A stretch of DNA of 64,000 nt from the NCBI RefSeq assembly GCF_026626665.1, contig NZ_JAPNKE010000002.1, positions 4,999,168-5,063,167 of the forward strand, given 5' to 3'. The notes under the pieces are model-generated. The model was not told where the DNA came from and ran no database searches. It was given only the letters and a program-made list of their open reading frames with translations. Each line of letters begins with the position of its first letter. Within the stretch, counting starts at the first letter, position 1. Below are positions 29,582 to 39,431 of the stretch, piece after piece. Source of the stretch: Nannocystis pusilla. GTDB taxonomy: Bacteria; Myxococcota_A; Polyangia; Nannocystales; Nannocystaceae. The translations under genes and the position numbers were made by a program.

Positions 29582-30784
29582 ATGACGCAGGCGGCGCTCC
29601 TCCTCGCGGCGCTCCTCGCCGCTCCCGCTCCTCCGGCCACCCACGCGGTCCCGCCGGCCGCGGCCGCGCGCGCCCCGACGCTCGTCGTGCGCGCGCGCGG
29701 CCTCGACGAGCGGGCCCTCGCCGACGCCTTGCGGCCGCGCTCCGGCGGCGCCGACGTCGTCTTGCTGCGCGACGTCGCCAGCGTCGACCCCGACCACACC
29801 TTCGTCGACGTCGAGCTGCAGGCCGGCGAGTTGGCCGTCACCGTCATCCTCCGCGACGGCCGCGTGTTCGTCCGCCGCGGCCCTCGCGGCGGCCCTCGCG
29901 ACGCCGCCCGCCTGTGCGCCTCGATGCTCGCCGCCATCGCCGACGACGCCCTCGCCCCGCTGCCCGAGCGGGCCGCCAGCCCCGCGCTCGCCGCGACGCC
30001 TGCGGAACAGGTCCCCGAGGACATGTCCTCGGAGACTGGAGAGCCGCCTGCCGAACCAACCGCCGAGCCCCTCGCCGCCTCGCCGACCCCCGACCCTCCG
30101 CAGCCCGTCCCGCCTCCGCCCGCGCCTGCTCCGAAGGACATGTCACCTCCACCGCTCGCCGACGACCTCGTCGAGCCGCCGCCCGGCGCCACGCCCTCAC
30201 CTGTCCTCGAAGACAGGCGCCCGATCCTCGGCCTCGGCCTCGCCGGCGGCCCGCTCTTCGGCCTGGGGCCCGACCCTGGCGTGCGGGGGGGCGGCGGCGA
30301 GGTCCGCGTCGATCTCCGCGGTTCGCGGCGCTGGCTGGTCACCGCCGGGGTGCGCGCGGCTGGCCACACCGCCGTCGGCATGGGTCCGGAAAGTCGTGAA
30401 GAGCGGTTCGGGCTCGCGCGCGTGCGCGTCAGCCTGGGCGCGGGTGCGTGGCTGACTCGCGGCCGGTTCGAGCTGCGCGCGACCGCGAACCTCTCGGTCG
30501 AGCCGTGGTTCGTGACTCGCGCAGGTCGTCGCGTCGAGTTCGGTGAATCGACCGATCCGGCCCCGCTCCTCGGCGGGCACATCCGTATCGCCCCGACCTA
30601 CGCCGTCACGCGTCGCCTCGACCTGGGTGCGTTCGCCGAGGTGGCTGCCAGCGCGACCCCGACCGGCAACGCCGTACGCGTCCGCTTCGGCGAACCACGA
30701 ATCTTCACACTGGGCGGCGTCGAGGTGAGTGTCGGCGTGGAGCTACGCGTGCGAACGTGGCCGAAACCGACAAAACAGCGCTAG
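29582..30784 (+). CDS. Exported protein with disordered middle and beta-barrel-like C-terminus
   Basis: A 400-aa protein with a signal peptide (ALLLAALLAAPAPPATHA). Residues about 30-130 form a small alpha/beta domain; about 135-215 is a Pro/Glu-rich linker containing three 14-nt repeat elements (EQVPEDMSSETG, APKDMSPPP, SPVLEDRRP); the rest has alternating Gly-rich strands (GLGLAGGPLFGLG, VRVSLGAGAWLTRGRFELRAT, VEVSVGVELRVRT) like an outer-membrane beta-barrel. It is the last gene of the sigma-factor cluster. Family not recognised. Confidence 0.7.
   Translation: MTQAALLLAALLAAPAPPATHAVPPAAAARAPTLVVRARGLDERALADALRPRSGGADVVLLRDVASVDPDHTFVDVELQAGELAVTVILRDGRVFVRRGPRGGPRDAARLCASMLAAIADDALAPLPERAASPALAATPAEQVPEDMSSETGEPPAEPTAEPLAASPTPDPPQPVPPPPAPAPKDMSPPPLADDLVEPPPGATPSPVLEDRRPILGLGLAGGPLFGLGPDPGVRGGGGEVRVDLRGSRRWLVTAGVRAAGHTAVGMGPESREERFGLARVRVSLGAGAWLTRGRFELRATANLSVEPWFVTRAGRRVEFGESTDPAPLLGGHIRIAPTYAVTRRLDLGAFAEVAASATPTGNAVRVRFGEPRIFTLGGVEVSVGVELRVRTWPKPTKQR
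30008..30217. repeat. Three 14-nt palindromic elements in one disordered linker
   Basis: CAGG 30008, CATG 30022, CTGG 30036; CCTG 30125 to CATG 30139; CCTG 30200 to CAGG 30214 (TGTCC-TCGA-AGACA). Three independent copies within 210 nt of one coding linker. Confidence 0.83.
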
Positions 30785-30786
30785 AC

Positions 30787-30817
30787 GGCCCGCGCTTGCG
30801 AACGTCCTGCGGGCCTT
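30787..30817 (+). terminator. Possible terminator after the sigma-factor operon
   Basis: Stem GGCCCGC at 30787-30793 and GCGGGCC at 30809-30815, starting 3 nt after the stop codon, followed only by TTCT. The short U-tract makes it weak. The rest of the gap to 30981 shows nothing else. Confidence 0.35.
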
Positions 30818-30981
30818 CTGCATTCGTAATCCATCCGCGAAGTCCGGCGACGGTCAACGTCGGCGAAGAGGTCGGCGAAGGCCGTCCAAGAAGTGACGTG
30901 GACTACGGCCCCCGCGCATTGCGGGGTCGTCAGGCCTTCGTCACCCTCTTGTTCTTGCGGAGACATTGGCCTATAGCGGCG

Positions 30982-32738
30982 ATGATGCTGCGGACCGTCT
31001 GTACACGCACCCTCATGATACTCCCCCTGCTCGCGGTCGCCTGTGAAGGCGACGACGGCGGGCGCTTCGAGGACGAGACCGGCAATCAGGGCATCGACGT
31101 GCCCGATCCGATGGACCCGCCGGAGGCCGACCCGGGCGAGTACCTCGAGGGCATCGACGGCGAATTCATCCGCGCCTCCGAAGAGTTCGGCGTCCCGGTC
31201 TCGATCCTCAAGGCCGTCGGCTTCGTCGAGTCGCGCTGGGAGATGGTCGAGGGCCAGGTCGAGTTCGAGGGCCGCGACGCGGCGTTCGGCACCATGGCGC
31301 TGCGCGGCGTCAACCTCGAGCGCGCGGCCAAGCTGCTCGGCGTCGAGGTCGAGGAGATCAAGACCGACCGCGAGACCAACATCCGCGCCGCTGCGGCTGT
31401 CCTTCGGGACATGGCCGACGCCGAGGGCATCGACCGCGACGACCTCGGCGCGTGGGCCCCGTCGATCGCCGCCATGGCCGACATCGGCGACAAGGCCGCC
31501 TCGATCGCCTACATCCACTACGACGTCTACGGCGTCATCAAGAACGGCCTCGTCGTCACCGACAACGACGGCAACGTGATCTCGGAGATCCAGCCCGAGC
31601 CGACCGTCGAGCCCAACTACGACGGCACGGGCGGCCCGGTGCTCGCCACCAACCCCGACTACCCGGGCGCGATCTTCCGCGCCGCGCCCACCTCGAACTA
31701 CGGCAGCCGCGCCGCCAACAGCACCGGCAAGGTGCGGATGGTCATCATCCACTCGTGCGAGGGCGCCTACTCGGGCTGCTGGGGCTGGCTGGTCAACTCG
31801 CAGTCCAAGGTCAGCGCCCACTATGTGGTCAAGGAGGACGGCTCGGAGATCTCCCAGCTCGTCAAGGAGGACAAGCGCGCCTACCACATCGCCGCGGCCT
31901 ACAAGAAGAGCCTCAACGGCGGGCAGGAGCCGCAGCTCGAGGGCGTCAGCAGCAACCACTTCACCGTCGGCATCGAGCACGCCGGCTTCGCCAAGCAGGC
32001 CAACTGGAACGCCAACCTGATCGAGCAGTCGGCCAAGCTGGTGTGCAACATCACCAAGCGCCAGGGCGTCCCGATCGACAAGTACCACATCGTCGCGCAC
32101 GGCCAGCGCAGCCCAACAACCGCATCGACCCCGGCCCGAACTGGCCGTGGGCGACCTACTTCAACAAGATCACCGCCGCGTGCGGCGGCCAGCCCGAGGA
32201 CCCGCCGCCGGTCGAGCCCGATCCGAACGACCCGGTGCCCGAGCCGGAGCCCGATCCCGAGCCCGATCCCGAGCCCGATCCCGTCGACCCGCCGCCGCAG
32301 GGCACCGACCCGGCCGAGATCATCATCGACAGCGCCAACGGCAACAACAACGCCGCGCTCGCCAAGTTCAACGCCTCGGCCAACTGGGCCGCCACCGCGT
32401 CGACGCCCGGCTTCTACGGCAGCAACTACCTGTTCGCCTCGGTCTCGCCGATCAGCGACGCCGCCGAGTTCTCGTTCTTCCTCAACAAGGGCGGCAGCAA
32501 GAAGGTCGAGATCTGGTACACGGCCGGGGCCAACCGCGCCCCCGACGCGCCGATCGTCGCCTTCGACGCCCAGAACAAGAACCTCGGCACCGTGAAGGTC
32601 AACCAGCAGGCGGGCGGCAAGCAGTGGGTCGCCGTCGGCACCTTCAACTTCACCGCCGGCTGGAACAAGGTCGCGGTGTCGCGCTGGACCACCGGTAACT
32701 TCGTCGTCATCGCCGACGCCATCCGGATCAGCAACTGA
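30982..32738 (+). CDS. Peptidoglycan amidase with lytic-transglycosylase-like and golvesin-like domains, one frameshift
   Basis: About 585 aa. Lipoprotein signal ending LLAVAC; residues about 55-190 resemble a transglycosylase fold (FGVPVSILKAVGFVESRWEM with the candidate catalytic Glu; ETNIRAAAAVLRDMAD); about 215-400 is an Amidase_2 domain (VRMVIIHSCEGAY, VSAHYVVKEDGSEISQLV, FTVGIEHAGFA, KYHIVAHGQ with zinc ligands); a Pro-Glu-Asp linker follows; the last 130 residues are golvesin/Xly-like (SFFLNKGGSKKVEIWYTAG to VVIADAIRIS). One base is missing near 32107, after AHGQ. It would cleave MurNAc-L-Ala bonds in the periplasm or outside. Ends at a strong terminator. Confidence 0.88.
31396..31413. 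repeat. Single 14-nt palindromic unit with UUCG loop in a conserved domain
   Basis: GCTG at 31396, TCC-TTCG-GGA, CATG at 31410, perfect arms and a cUUCGg tetraloop. It encodes AVLRDMA in the transglycosylase-like domain using GCT, CTT and CGG, unlike the GCC/CTC/CGC of neighbouring codons. Confidence 0.8.
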
Positions 32739-32764
32739 TCCGGGCGGCGCTCGCCGTCGTCAGG

Positions 32765-32797
32765 CCCGCCTGCGCCGCGCGCAGGCGGGTCTTTTTC
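32765..32797 (+). terminator. Rho-independent terminator of the amidase gene
   Basis: An 11-bp perfect stem (32765-32775 with 32779-32789), 3-nt loop, followed by TCTTTTT. It overlaps the end of the convergent lipoprotein gene. Confidence 0.85.
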
Positions 32798-33689
32798 ATG
32801 TGTCGAAGTCGTAGTCGACCGAGTACTCGACGCACGCGTCGGCCGGCGCCTGGTCGACGCGGATGAACAGCCGCGCGTTGTTGGGGTTGAGCAGCCCGCA
32901 GCCGAGGTTGAAGTTGAGGTTCATGACGCCCTCGCCGCAGCAGCCCGGGTGGCCGCCGCTCGGCGACTCGGTCTCGGTGGTGCCGTTCGGGCAGTTGAAG
33001 TCGGCGGTGCCCTGGTCGCAGTCGGCGAACACGCACAGGCGCACGTCCTCGCTGGCGGTCAGCGTGTGGCGCGTGTTCGGTCCGACGATGCAGAGCCCGT
33101 TCCACACCCCGTGGTACGAGAACCAGTCGATGTCGTCCTCGCCGTCGAGCACGCCCTCGACCGTCTCCGCCATCGCCCCGCAGCCCTGATCGCCGAGGTC
33201 GATCGCGTTCGCCTCGCTGTTGTTCGGCTCCGGCCCCGGGTCGTCGCACGTCGCCCCCTCGGTCGTCGTGTCCTCGCCGGTCGACGTGCTGCTCGTGCTC
33301 GTCCCCTCCGTCGTCCCCTCCGTCGTCGTCGTCCCCTCCGTCGTCGTCACGCCGTCCGTGCTCGTCGAGGTCGGCTCCAGCGTCCCGTCGCTGTTGGAGT
33401 TCGAGCCCCCGCCCTCGCACTCGCACATCCCGTAGCTCTTGCCGTCGGCGTTGCACTCCTGCGAGCCCATGTTGCCGTTCGGGCACGTACACCCGGCGCT
33501 CGACCCCGGCACGCACAGGTCGTCGCTCTGGGTCGTGGTCGGCGTGGCCGTCGTCGACGTGTCGGTGTCGGTGCCGGTGCCGGTCTCGGTGCCGGTTTCG
33601 CTGGCGCCGTCGGTGACGCTCGGCAAAGGGTCGGCGTTGCACGCCGCGGCCGTCAGCGCGGTGAGAAGGACGAAGGGGGAGATCCGCAT
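32796..33689 (-). CDS. Cys-rich exported lipoprotein with Thr-rich linker
   Basis: A 297-aa protein starting at ATG 33689, with lipobox LTAAAC. Residues 20-60 and 95-140 are Thr/Ser/Gly-rich linkers around a Cys block (CVPGSSAGCTCPNGNMGSQEC). The C-terminal domain of about 140 residues (NSEANAIDLGDQGCGAMAE, DIDWFSYHGVWNG, DVRLCVFADCDQG, GGHPGCCGEGVMNL, ARLFIRVDQAPADACVEYSV) resembles beta-sandwich domains of secreted myxobacterial proteins. Function unknown. Directly upstream lies the relic of a paralogue. Confidence 0.78.
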   Translation of the reverse strand: MRISPFVLLTALTAAACNADPLPSVTDGASETGTETGTGTDTDTSTTATPTTTQSDDLCVPGSSAGCTCPNGNMGSQECNADGKSYGMCECEGGGSNSNSDGTLEPTSTSTDGVTTTEGTTTTEGTTEGTSTSSTSTGEDTTTEGATCDDPGPEPNNSEANAIDLGDQGCGAMAETVEGVLDGEDDIDWFSYHGVWNGLCIVGPNTRHTLTASEDVRLCVFADCDQGTADFNCPNGTTETESPSGGHPGCCGEGVMNLNFNLGCGLLNPNNARLFIRVDQAPADACVEYSVDYDFDT

Positions 33690-33734
33690 GCTCTCTCGAT
33701 TATCACAGCGGCACCGCGGCCACGAGCGCGTCCG

Positions 33735-33908
33735 TGTGACCCCGCGGCCCACACAGCATTCGAGGGCCGCGGGGCCGCCCCGGTGCGACGAGTTTCGGCC
33801 GCCCGAATAGCGGTACTCGACTTCGTCGTCGACGCCGGTGTCGCAGTCGGGCCGCGCGAACTTCGGCGTGCCCGCGTCGCAATCGACGAACACGCACCGC
33901 CTCGCCGA
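33735..33908 (-). pseudogene. Relic of a paralogue of the Cys-rich lipoprotein
   Basis: In the minus frame the stretch CVFVDCDAGTPKFARPDCD and, later, ECCVGRGV parallel CVFADCDQGTADFNCPNG and GCCGEGV in the C-terminal domain of the adjacent lipoprotein. No start, signal or other part of the domain remains. It appears to be the leftover of a tandem duplication. Confidence 0.55.
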
Positions 33909-34021
33909 CCCCCGCACACAGCGCCCGCGAGCCCGCGCAACCGCCTTCGCGGCCTCGCCGAGCGTCCGCATTCGCTGCGCGCGGGGGCTCCCCGCCGCAT
34001 TTGCAATGCTAACCTCGCCGC

Positions 34022-34672
34022 ATGGCCGACACGATCGAGTTCTTCTTCGACGTCATCTCGCCTTACGTGTACCTCGCCGACGCCATGCTGCCCGGGCTGC
34101 GCGCGTCACCCGGACCTCGTGATCGTCCATCGACCGGTCCTGTTCGCCGGCCTGCTCAAGCACTGGGGTCAGCTCGGTCCGGCCGAGATCGCTGGCAAGC
34201 GGGTGTTCATGTTCAAGGACATCCTGCGCCGCGCCGCCGAGCAGGGCGTGCCGCTCCGCGGGCCCGCGTCGCACCCGTTCAATCCCCTCACCGCGCAGCG
34301 AGCCATCCTCGCCGCCGCGCCGGAGCAGCGGGCCGCGGCCACCACCGCGATCGTCCGCGCCGGCTGGGGCGAGGGCGCGAGCTCGGCGATCCGGCCGTCC
34401 TCGTCGCCGCCCTGGACCGCGCCGGCCTGCCGGGCGCCGCCCTCGTCGCCCGCGCCGGCGATCCCGACATCAAGGCCGGCCTCGTCGCCGCGACCGAGCA
34501 GGCGATCGCCCTCGGCGTGTTCGGCGTGCCGAGCTTCCTCGTCCGCGGCGAGCTCGTGTGGGGCCAGGACCGCCTGCGCGACGTCGAGGCCATCCTCGAA
34601 GGACGCGACCCCGCCACGCCCGAGGCGACGGCGCAGCTGCTGACCCGCCCCGCCTCGGCCAACCGCCGCTGA
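34022..34672 (+). CDS. DsbA-fold 2-hydroxychromene-2-carboxylate isomerase-like protein, two compensating frameshifts
   Basis: Thioredoxin-fold protein of the HCCA isomerase/kappa-GST family, about 216 aa. The start reads MADTIEFFFDVISPYVYLAD, where the usual Ser or Cys motif is FDVISPYVY; the end reads ALGVFGVPSFLVRGELVWGQDRL, with the cis-Pro loop. The middle (HPDLVIVHRPVLFAGLLKHWG and RVFMFKDILRRAAE) is in a second frame, entered near 34108 and left near 34385. Two opposite single-base errors within 280 nt point to consensus errors. It would bind glutathione. Its stop is 1 nt from the end of the convergent RND gene. Confidence 0.8.
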   Translation: MADTIEFFFDVISPYVYLADAMLPGLRASPGPRDRPSTGPVRRPAQALGSARSGRDRWQAGVHVQGHPAPRRRAGRAAPRARVAPVQSPHRAASHPRRRAGAAGRGHHRDRPRRLGRGRELGDPAVLVAALDRAGLPGAALVARAGDPDIKAGLVAATEQAIALGVFGVPSFLVRGELVWGQDRLRDVEAILEGRDPATPEATAQLLTRPASANRR

Positions 34673-34673
34673 T

Positions 34674-37600
34674 TCACACGTCGAGCGGATAGTTCTCGAG
34701 CGACTCGGGCGCGCGGCGGCGGCGGCTTCTTGCCCTTCACCAGGTCCCACCACGCCCCGATGCCCGCGCGCAGGTCCTCGACCGCCAGGTACAGCGCCGG
34801 CACCAGGACCAGCGTGATCCCGGTCGCGAACATCACGCCGAAGCCGAGGCTGATGGCCATCGGGATGAGGAAGCGGGCCTGCACCGACGGCTCGAGGATC
34901 ATCGGCATGAGGCCGAAGAAGGTCGTCACCGAGGTCAGCAAGATCGGCCGGAACCGGCGCACGCCGGCGGAGATGACCGCCTCGAAGTGGCTGAGGTTGC
35001 GGGTGCGGCGGAACTCGTTGGTCGCGTCGATGAGCACCAGCGAGTCGTTCACGACCACGCCCGACAGCGCCACCATGCCCATCATGCTCATCATGCTCAG
35101 CTCGTAGCCGAGCAGGATGTGACCGCCGATCGCCCCGACCAGGCCGAACGGGATCGCCGCCATGACGATGAGCGGCTGCACGTAGCTGCGGAACGGGATC
35201 GCCAGCAGCGCGTAGATCGCCAGCAGGGCCATCAGCGCGCCGGTCTTCAGGCTGCCGAACGACTCGGCCTGCTCGCGGTTCTCGCCGCCCATCTGCCACG
35301 ACAGCCCGGGGTACTTCTCCGGCAGCTTGTCGAGCAGCTCGCTCTTCAGCTTGCCGTTGACCATGCCCGGCGTCGCCTCGCCCTCGCGCAGCTCGGCGGT
35401 GACGTGGACAATGCGCTTGCCGTCGGCGCGCTCGATCGACGGCCAGCTGCGGCCGCGCTCGATCACCGCCGCCTCGTGGAGCGGCACCTCGCCGCCCTGC
35501 GGCGTGCGGATCAGCAGCTCCTCGATGTCGTGCTCGCTGCGCCGCTCGTCGAGCGGCAGGCGGGCGATCACCCGCACCTCGTCGCGACCGTCCTGCTGGC
35601 GCAGCGCCTCGGCGCCGAAGAACGCCCCGCGGACCTGACGGGCGATGTCCGTCGACGTGAGCCCGAGCGTGCGCGCCTCGGCGGTCAGCGTCAGGTCGAG
35701 CTGCGGCTTGCCGAGCGCGACCCCGTTCTCGACGTCGTGCACGCCCGCGTAGCCGCGCAGCACCGTCGTGACCTCGTCGGCGGCCCGCTCGAGCACGTCC
35801 TCGTCGACGTGGCTGAGCTCGACGTCGACCGGCTTGCCGGCGCTCGGGCCCATGTTGGCGCTGAAGTTGATCGTCTTGGCCTCGGGCACCGGCCCGACGC
35901 GCTTACGCCACTCGGCCGCGAAGTCGCCGGTCTTGAAGTCGCGCAGGTCGCTCGGCACGAAGAACACGCGCACGTTGGCGACGTGCCCGCCCGACGCGCC
36001 GGTCGAGCCGCCGGGGCCCATCACCGGCCCGCGCGAGCCGACCTGGGCGAACAGGCCGCGCAGCACCGGGTCGCCGCCGTACTCCTTCACCAGCTCCTGG
36101 GCGTTGCGGACCAGCCGCTCCTGCACGCGGCGGGTCTGCTCGACCGACGAGCCGTAGGGCAGCTCGACCGCCGCGGTGACGACGTCGCCCTCGATGCCCG
36201 GCAGAAAGCGGAACCCGATCAGGCCCGACGCGACGTAGGTCAGCGTCAGCACCAGCGTGGCGAAGCCGAGCGTCAGCGTGAAGTAGCGGAACCGCAGCGC
36301 GGCGCGGGCGAGCGGCGTGTAGACCTTCTCGACGAAGCGGTCGAGGCCGACCACGAAGCGCTGCTGGAACTTGAAGATCGCGCCGTAGACGCCGCCCTCG
36401 GGCTTGGTGAGGTGGCCGAGGTGGGCCGGCAGGATGAACAGCGACTCGACCAGCGAGAAGATCAGGACCGCGATCACGATGACCGGGATCACGCTCATGA
36501 ACTTGCCCATGAACCCGGGCAGGAAGAAGAGCGGCGTGAACGCGGCGACCGTGGTGAGCACCGAGAACACCACCGGGATGCCGACCTCGCGCGAGCCGGC
36601 GATCGCCGCGTCGATGTACGACTCGCCGCGCTGGGCCCGCTCGAAGATGTTCTCGCCGACCACGATCGCGTCATCGACCACCATGCCGAGCACGACGATG
36701 AACGCGAACAGCGAGATCATGTTCACCGACACCCCGAGCATCGGCATCAGGAACAGCGCGCCGAGGAACGACGTCGGGATGCCCCACGCGACCCACAGCG
36801 CCACGCGGATCTCGAGGAACAGGCTGAGGCACAGCACCACCAGGATGAGCCCGGTCTGCGCGTTGCGCATCAGCAGGTCCATGCGCTGGGCGTAGATCTC
36901 GGACATGTCCTGCCACTGGGCGATCTTCACGCCCTCGGGCAGCTGCGCGGTGAACTGGCCGGTCAGCTCGCGCACCGCCTCCGCGACCGCGAGCGGCTTC
37001 TGCGAGCCGATCCGATACACACGGATCATCACCGCCGACATCCCGGCGAAGCTGGCCGACTCGTCGGTCTCGGCGAACGTCTCGCGCACGCGGGCGATGT
37101 CGCCGAGGCGGACCTCGGTGCCGGCGGGGCCGGTGACCACCGCGATCTCGGAGAAGCCGCGCTCGTCCTCGCGGCGCTCGTCGGTGCGGACCAGGACCTC
37201 GCCGGTGGCCGTCTTGACCCCGCCGCCGGGCAGCTGCAGCGACGTCTGGCTGACCTTCTGGGCGATCTGCTCGAGCGTCAGGTTGTGTACCCGCAGCTGC
37301 TCGCGCGGGACCTCGATCGAGATCTCTTTCTTCGGCGCGCCGGCGAGGTCGGCCTGGGTGATCCGCGAGTCGCCGAGATAGACGTCGCGGGCCTGCTCGG
37401 CGATCCGGCGCAGCACCCGCAGGTCCTGCTCGCCGTAGACCACCATCGAGATCACCTCGGAGCGGTTCGTGACCAGGCTGACGACCGGGCGCTCGGCGTC
37501 CTTCGGCAGCGACGTGATGCGGTCGACCGCGCTCTTCACGTCGGCCAGCACCTTCTCGTCGTCGGCGTCGATCGTCAGCTCGGCGTTGATGCGGGCCGAG

Positions 37601-37902
37601 CCCTCCGACGCGGTCGCTACCACGCGCTTGACCCCGTCGATGCCGCGGACCGCCTCCTCGACCGCGAGGACGATGCCCTGCTCGACCTCGGCCGGGCTCG
37701 CGCCGGGGTACGGCACGCTGATCGAGACCATGTCGAGCTCGGTCTCGGGGAACACCTCCTGCTTGACGCGGCCGGCCATCAACAGGCCGCCGACGATCAG
37801 GAGGATCATCAGAAGGTTGGCGGCGACCGGGTTCTTCGCCATCCACGCGATCGCGCCGGTGCCTGCGACCATGCCGGACGAACCTGACGAATTCGAGTCC
37901 AT
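34674..37902 (-). CDS. RND efflux transporter permease (AcrB/MexB superfamily), C-terminal frameshift
   Basis: Proton-driven inner-membrane pump, about 1075 aa. It has the first helix (NPVAANLLMILLIVGGLLMAG), the porter motif PYPGASPAEVEQ, TM4 VVLGMVVDDAIVVGENIFE with the proton-relay aspartates, a second porter half, and closing helices GMVALSGVVVNDSLVLID and LGFGVMFATGITLVLVPALYL. The C-terminus needs one base shift near 34715, in a GGC repeat, to end APESLENYPLDV at 34674 instead of running into the convergent gene. It lies 33 nt after the adaptor gene. Substrate unknown; sequence style is nearer to the multidrug than to the heavy-metal branch. Confidence 0.93.
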
Positions 37903-37935
37903 GGCGCTCCTCGCTGCGTCCGCAGTGTCTCGGGT

Positions 37936-39189
37936 CTAGAGCTTCTTCGCCGGAGGTTGGTTCGCCGCGATCAGCTCCGGCGAGTCGCCCTCGATCGTCA
38001 CTTGCATGCCCTCGGTCGGGGTCGCCAGCGGCGTGGTCACGACCGCCTCGCCGGCCGCGAGGCCGCGCGCCAGCACGGTGGTCGCCGAGCGCCACACCAC
38101 CTCGATCGCGCGCAGCGTCAGCTTGCCGTCGACCACCAGCCACACCTTGTCGTCGTCGACCAGCGCCACCCGCGGGACCTCGGTGGTGTCGACCAGCGGC
38201 TGGCCGGCGAGCTCGACCCGCACCGAGCTGCCGAGCAGCAGCGGCAGCCGCGGCGCCGGCACGGCCGCGGCCGGTGCGTCGCTGACCTTTGGGACCTGTC
38301 CGTAGAGACCTGTCCCGAGAGGATCGGGCACCGCCACCAGCAGCCGGGCCATGCGGCCGCGGGCGTCGACCTGGCCGAGCAGGCGCTCGACGTAGCCCTC
38401 GCGCTCGATGACCACGCCGGCGCCGGCGTCGTGGATGACCCTGGCCGGCGAGCCGCGCTGGCCGGTGCTGTTGACGCCGGGGATCTCCAGGTGCACGAGC
38501 TGGGCCACCGGCACCGCGATCTCGACCCAGTAGCGGTCGATCGCCACCAGCGTGGCGAGCTGGGTCTGCGTCGAGACCACCTGTCCGAGCTCGACGGTCG
38601 CCTCGGTCACCATCGCGTCGAACGGCGCGCGGACCATCGTCCGCCCGAGGTCACGACGGGCCCGGCCGAACTGCTCGCGGGCGGCTTCGACGTTGGCCTG
38701 GGCGCTGCGCACGTGGACGTCTCGCAGCGCGAACTCGCGCGCGTGGTCGGCCAGCGCGTCGGAGCGGCCCTGCCACTCGTATTCGGCGACCGACTTGCGC
38801 CCGCGCTCGTCGGCGAGGGCGACCGAGGCCTGCTCGAGCGCGGCCCGCTGCGACGCGACCTGGGCCGACACGTCGCGCGCGTCGATGCGGATCAGCGGGT
38901 CGCCGCGGCGGAGCAGGCCGCCCGGCGCGAGGCCGTCGCTGCGCTCGACGACGCGGCCGTTGACCTCGGAGGTCACGCGCAGCTGGTGGACCGGCTTGAC
39001 CTCGCCGAGGCCGCGGACGGTCACCGGATGGGCTCCGGGCTGCGCCCGTTGCACGACCACCGGCACCGAGCGGCGCTCGCTGGCCACCGCCTTGACCTCG
39101 GGCTTCATGCCACGGATGACGCCCATCATCACGAACGCGACGGCGATGACGATGACGATCAGGACACCTTGAGCCAGCGCTCGCTTCAT
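37936..39189 (-). CDS. RND-type periplasmic adaptor (membrane fusion protein)
   Basis: A 417-aa adaptor starting at ATG 39189, with N-terminal anchor ALAQGVLIVIVIAVAFVMMG. It shows the lipoyl halves (TSEVNGRVVERSDGLAPGG; APFDAMVTEATVELGQVV), a coiled-coil hairpin rich in Ala, Glu, Arg and Gln between, and the barrel domain (LLLGSSVRVELAGQPL). A 14-nt repeat array encodes DPLGTGLYGQVPKVSDA in a loop of the barrel region. It precedes the RND pump gene by 33 nt and forms an operon with it; no outer-membrane factor gene is in the window. Confidence 0.92.
   Translation of the reverse strand: MKRALAQGVLIVIVIAVAFVMMGVIRGMKPEVKAVASERRSVPVVVQRAQPGAHPVTVRGLGEVKPVHQLRVTSEVNGRVVERSDGLAPGGLLRRGDPLIRIDARDVSAQVASQRAALEQASVALADERGRKSVAEYEWQGRSDALADHAREFALRDVHVRSAQANVEAAREQFGRARRDLGRTMVRAPFDAMVTEATVELGQVVSTQTQLATLVAIDRYWVEIAVPVAQLVHLEIPGVNSTGQRGSPARVIHDAGAGVVIEREGYVERLLGQVDARGRMARLLVAVPDPLGTGLYGQVPKVSDAPAAAVPAPRLPLLLGSSVRVELAGQPLVDTTEVPRVALVDDDKVWLVVDGKLTLRAIEVVWRSATTVLARGLAAGEAVVTTPLATPTEGMQVTIEGDSPELIAANQPPAKKL
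38281..38322. repeat. 14-nt palindromic array in the adaptor gene
   Basis: GCTG 38281, CCTG 38295, CCTG 38309 in exact phase, with spacers TTTG, GTAG and CGAG. The encoded loop (LGTGLYGQVPKVSD) is not expected from the family. Confidence 0.8.
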
Positions 39190-39431
39190 CGTCGGGGGGC
39201 TCCCTTGCCCGTGGGGCATAGCGCGGGCGCCTCTGGAAGTACATCGTTTCCTAAGAGCCGGTGACGTCGGAAACCTCCGGTCCGGCGGCGAAACCGGCGC
39301 CGTGTCCGGCGGACGCCTCCGCGTGGGCACCGGGGGTTTCTCTTGCGACCGCGGGACGATCTCGCGCCGCCCGGCGCCGCGCTGCGGTAGTCTCGGCGAG
39401 CACGCCGAGGGGTCGGGCTCGGGCGACGGAC

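Noticed and set aside
36900..36915. GGACATGTCC inside the RND gene as a repeat element
   Set aside because: It has the central palindrome but no further CATG or CAG/CTG at plus or minus 14 nt, and it encodes QDMSE in a place where the family has a similar residue pattern; probably chance.
34987..37887. A 966-codon open frame on the plus strand
   Set aside because: Antisense to the RND pump; composition is His/Arg/Asp-rich and without family character.
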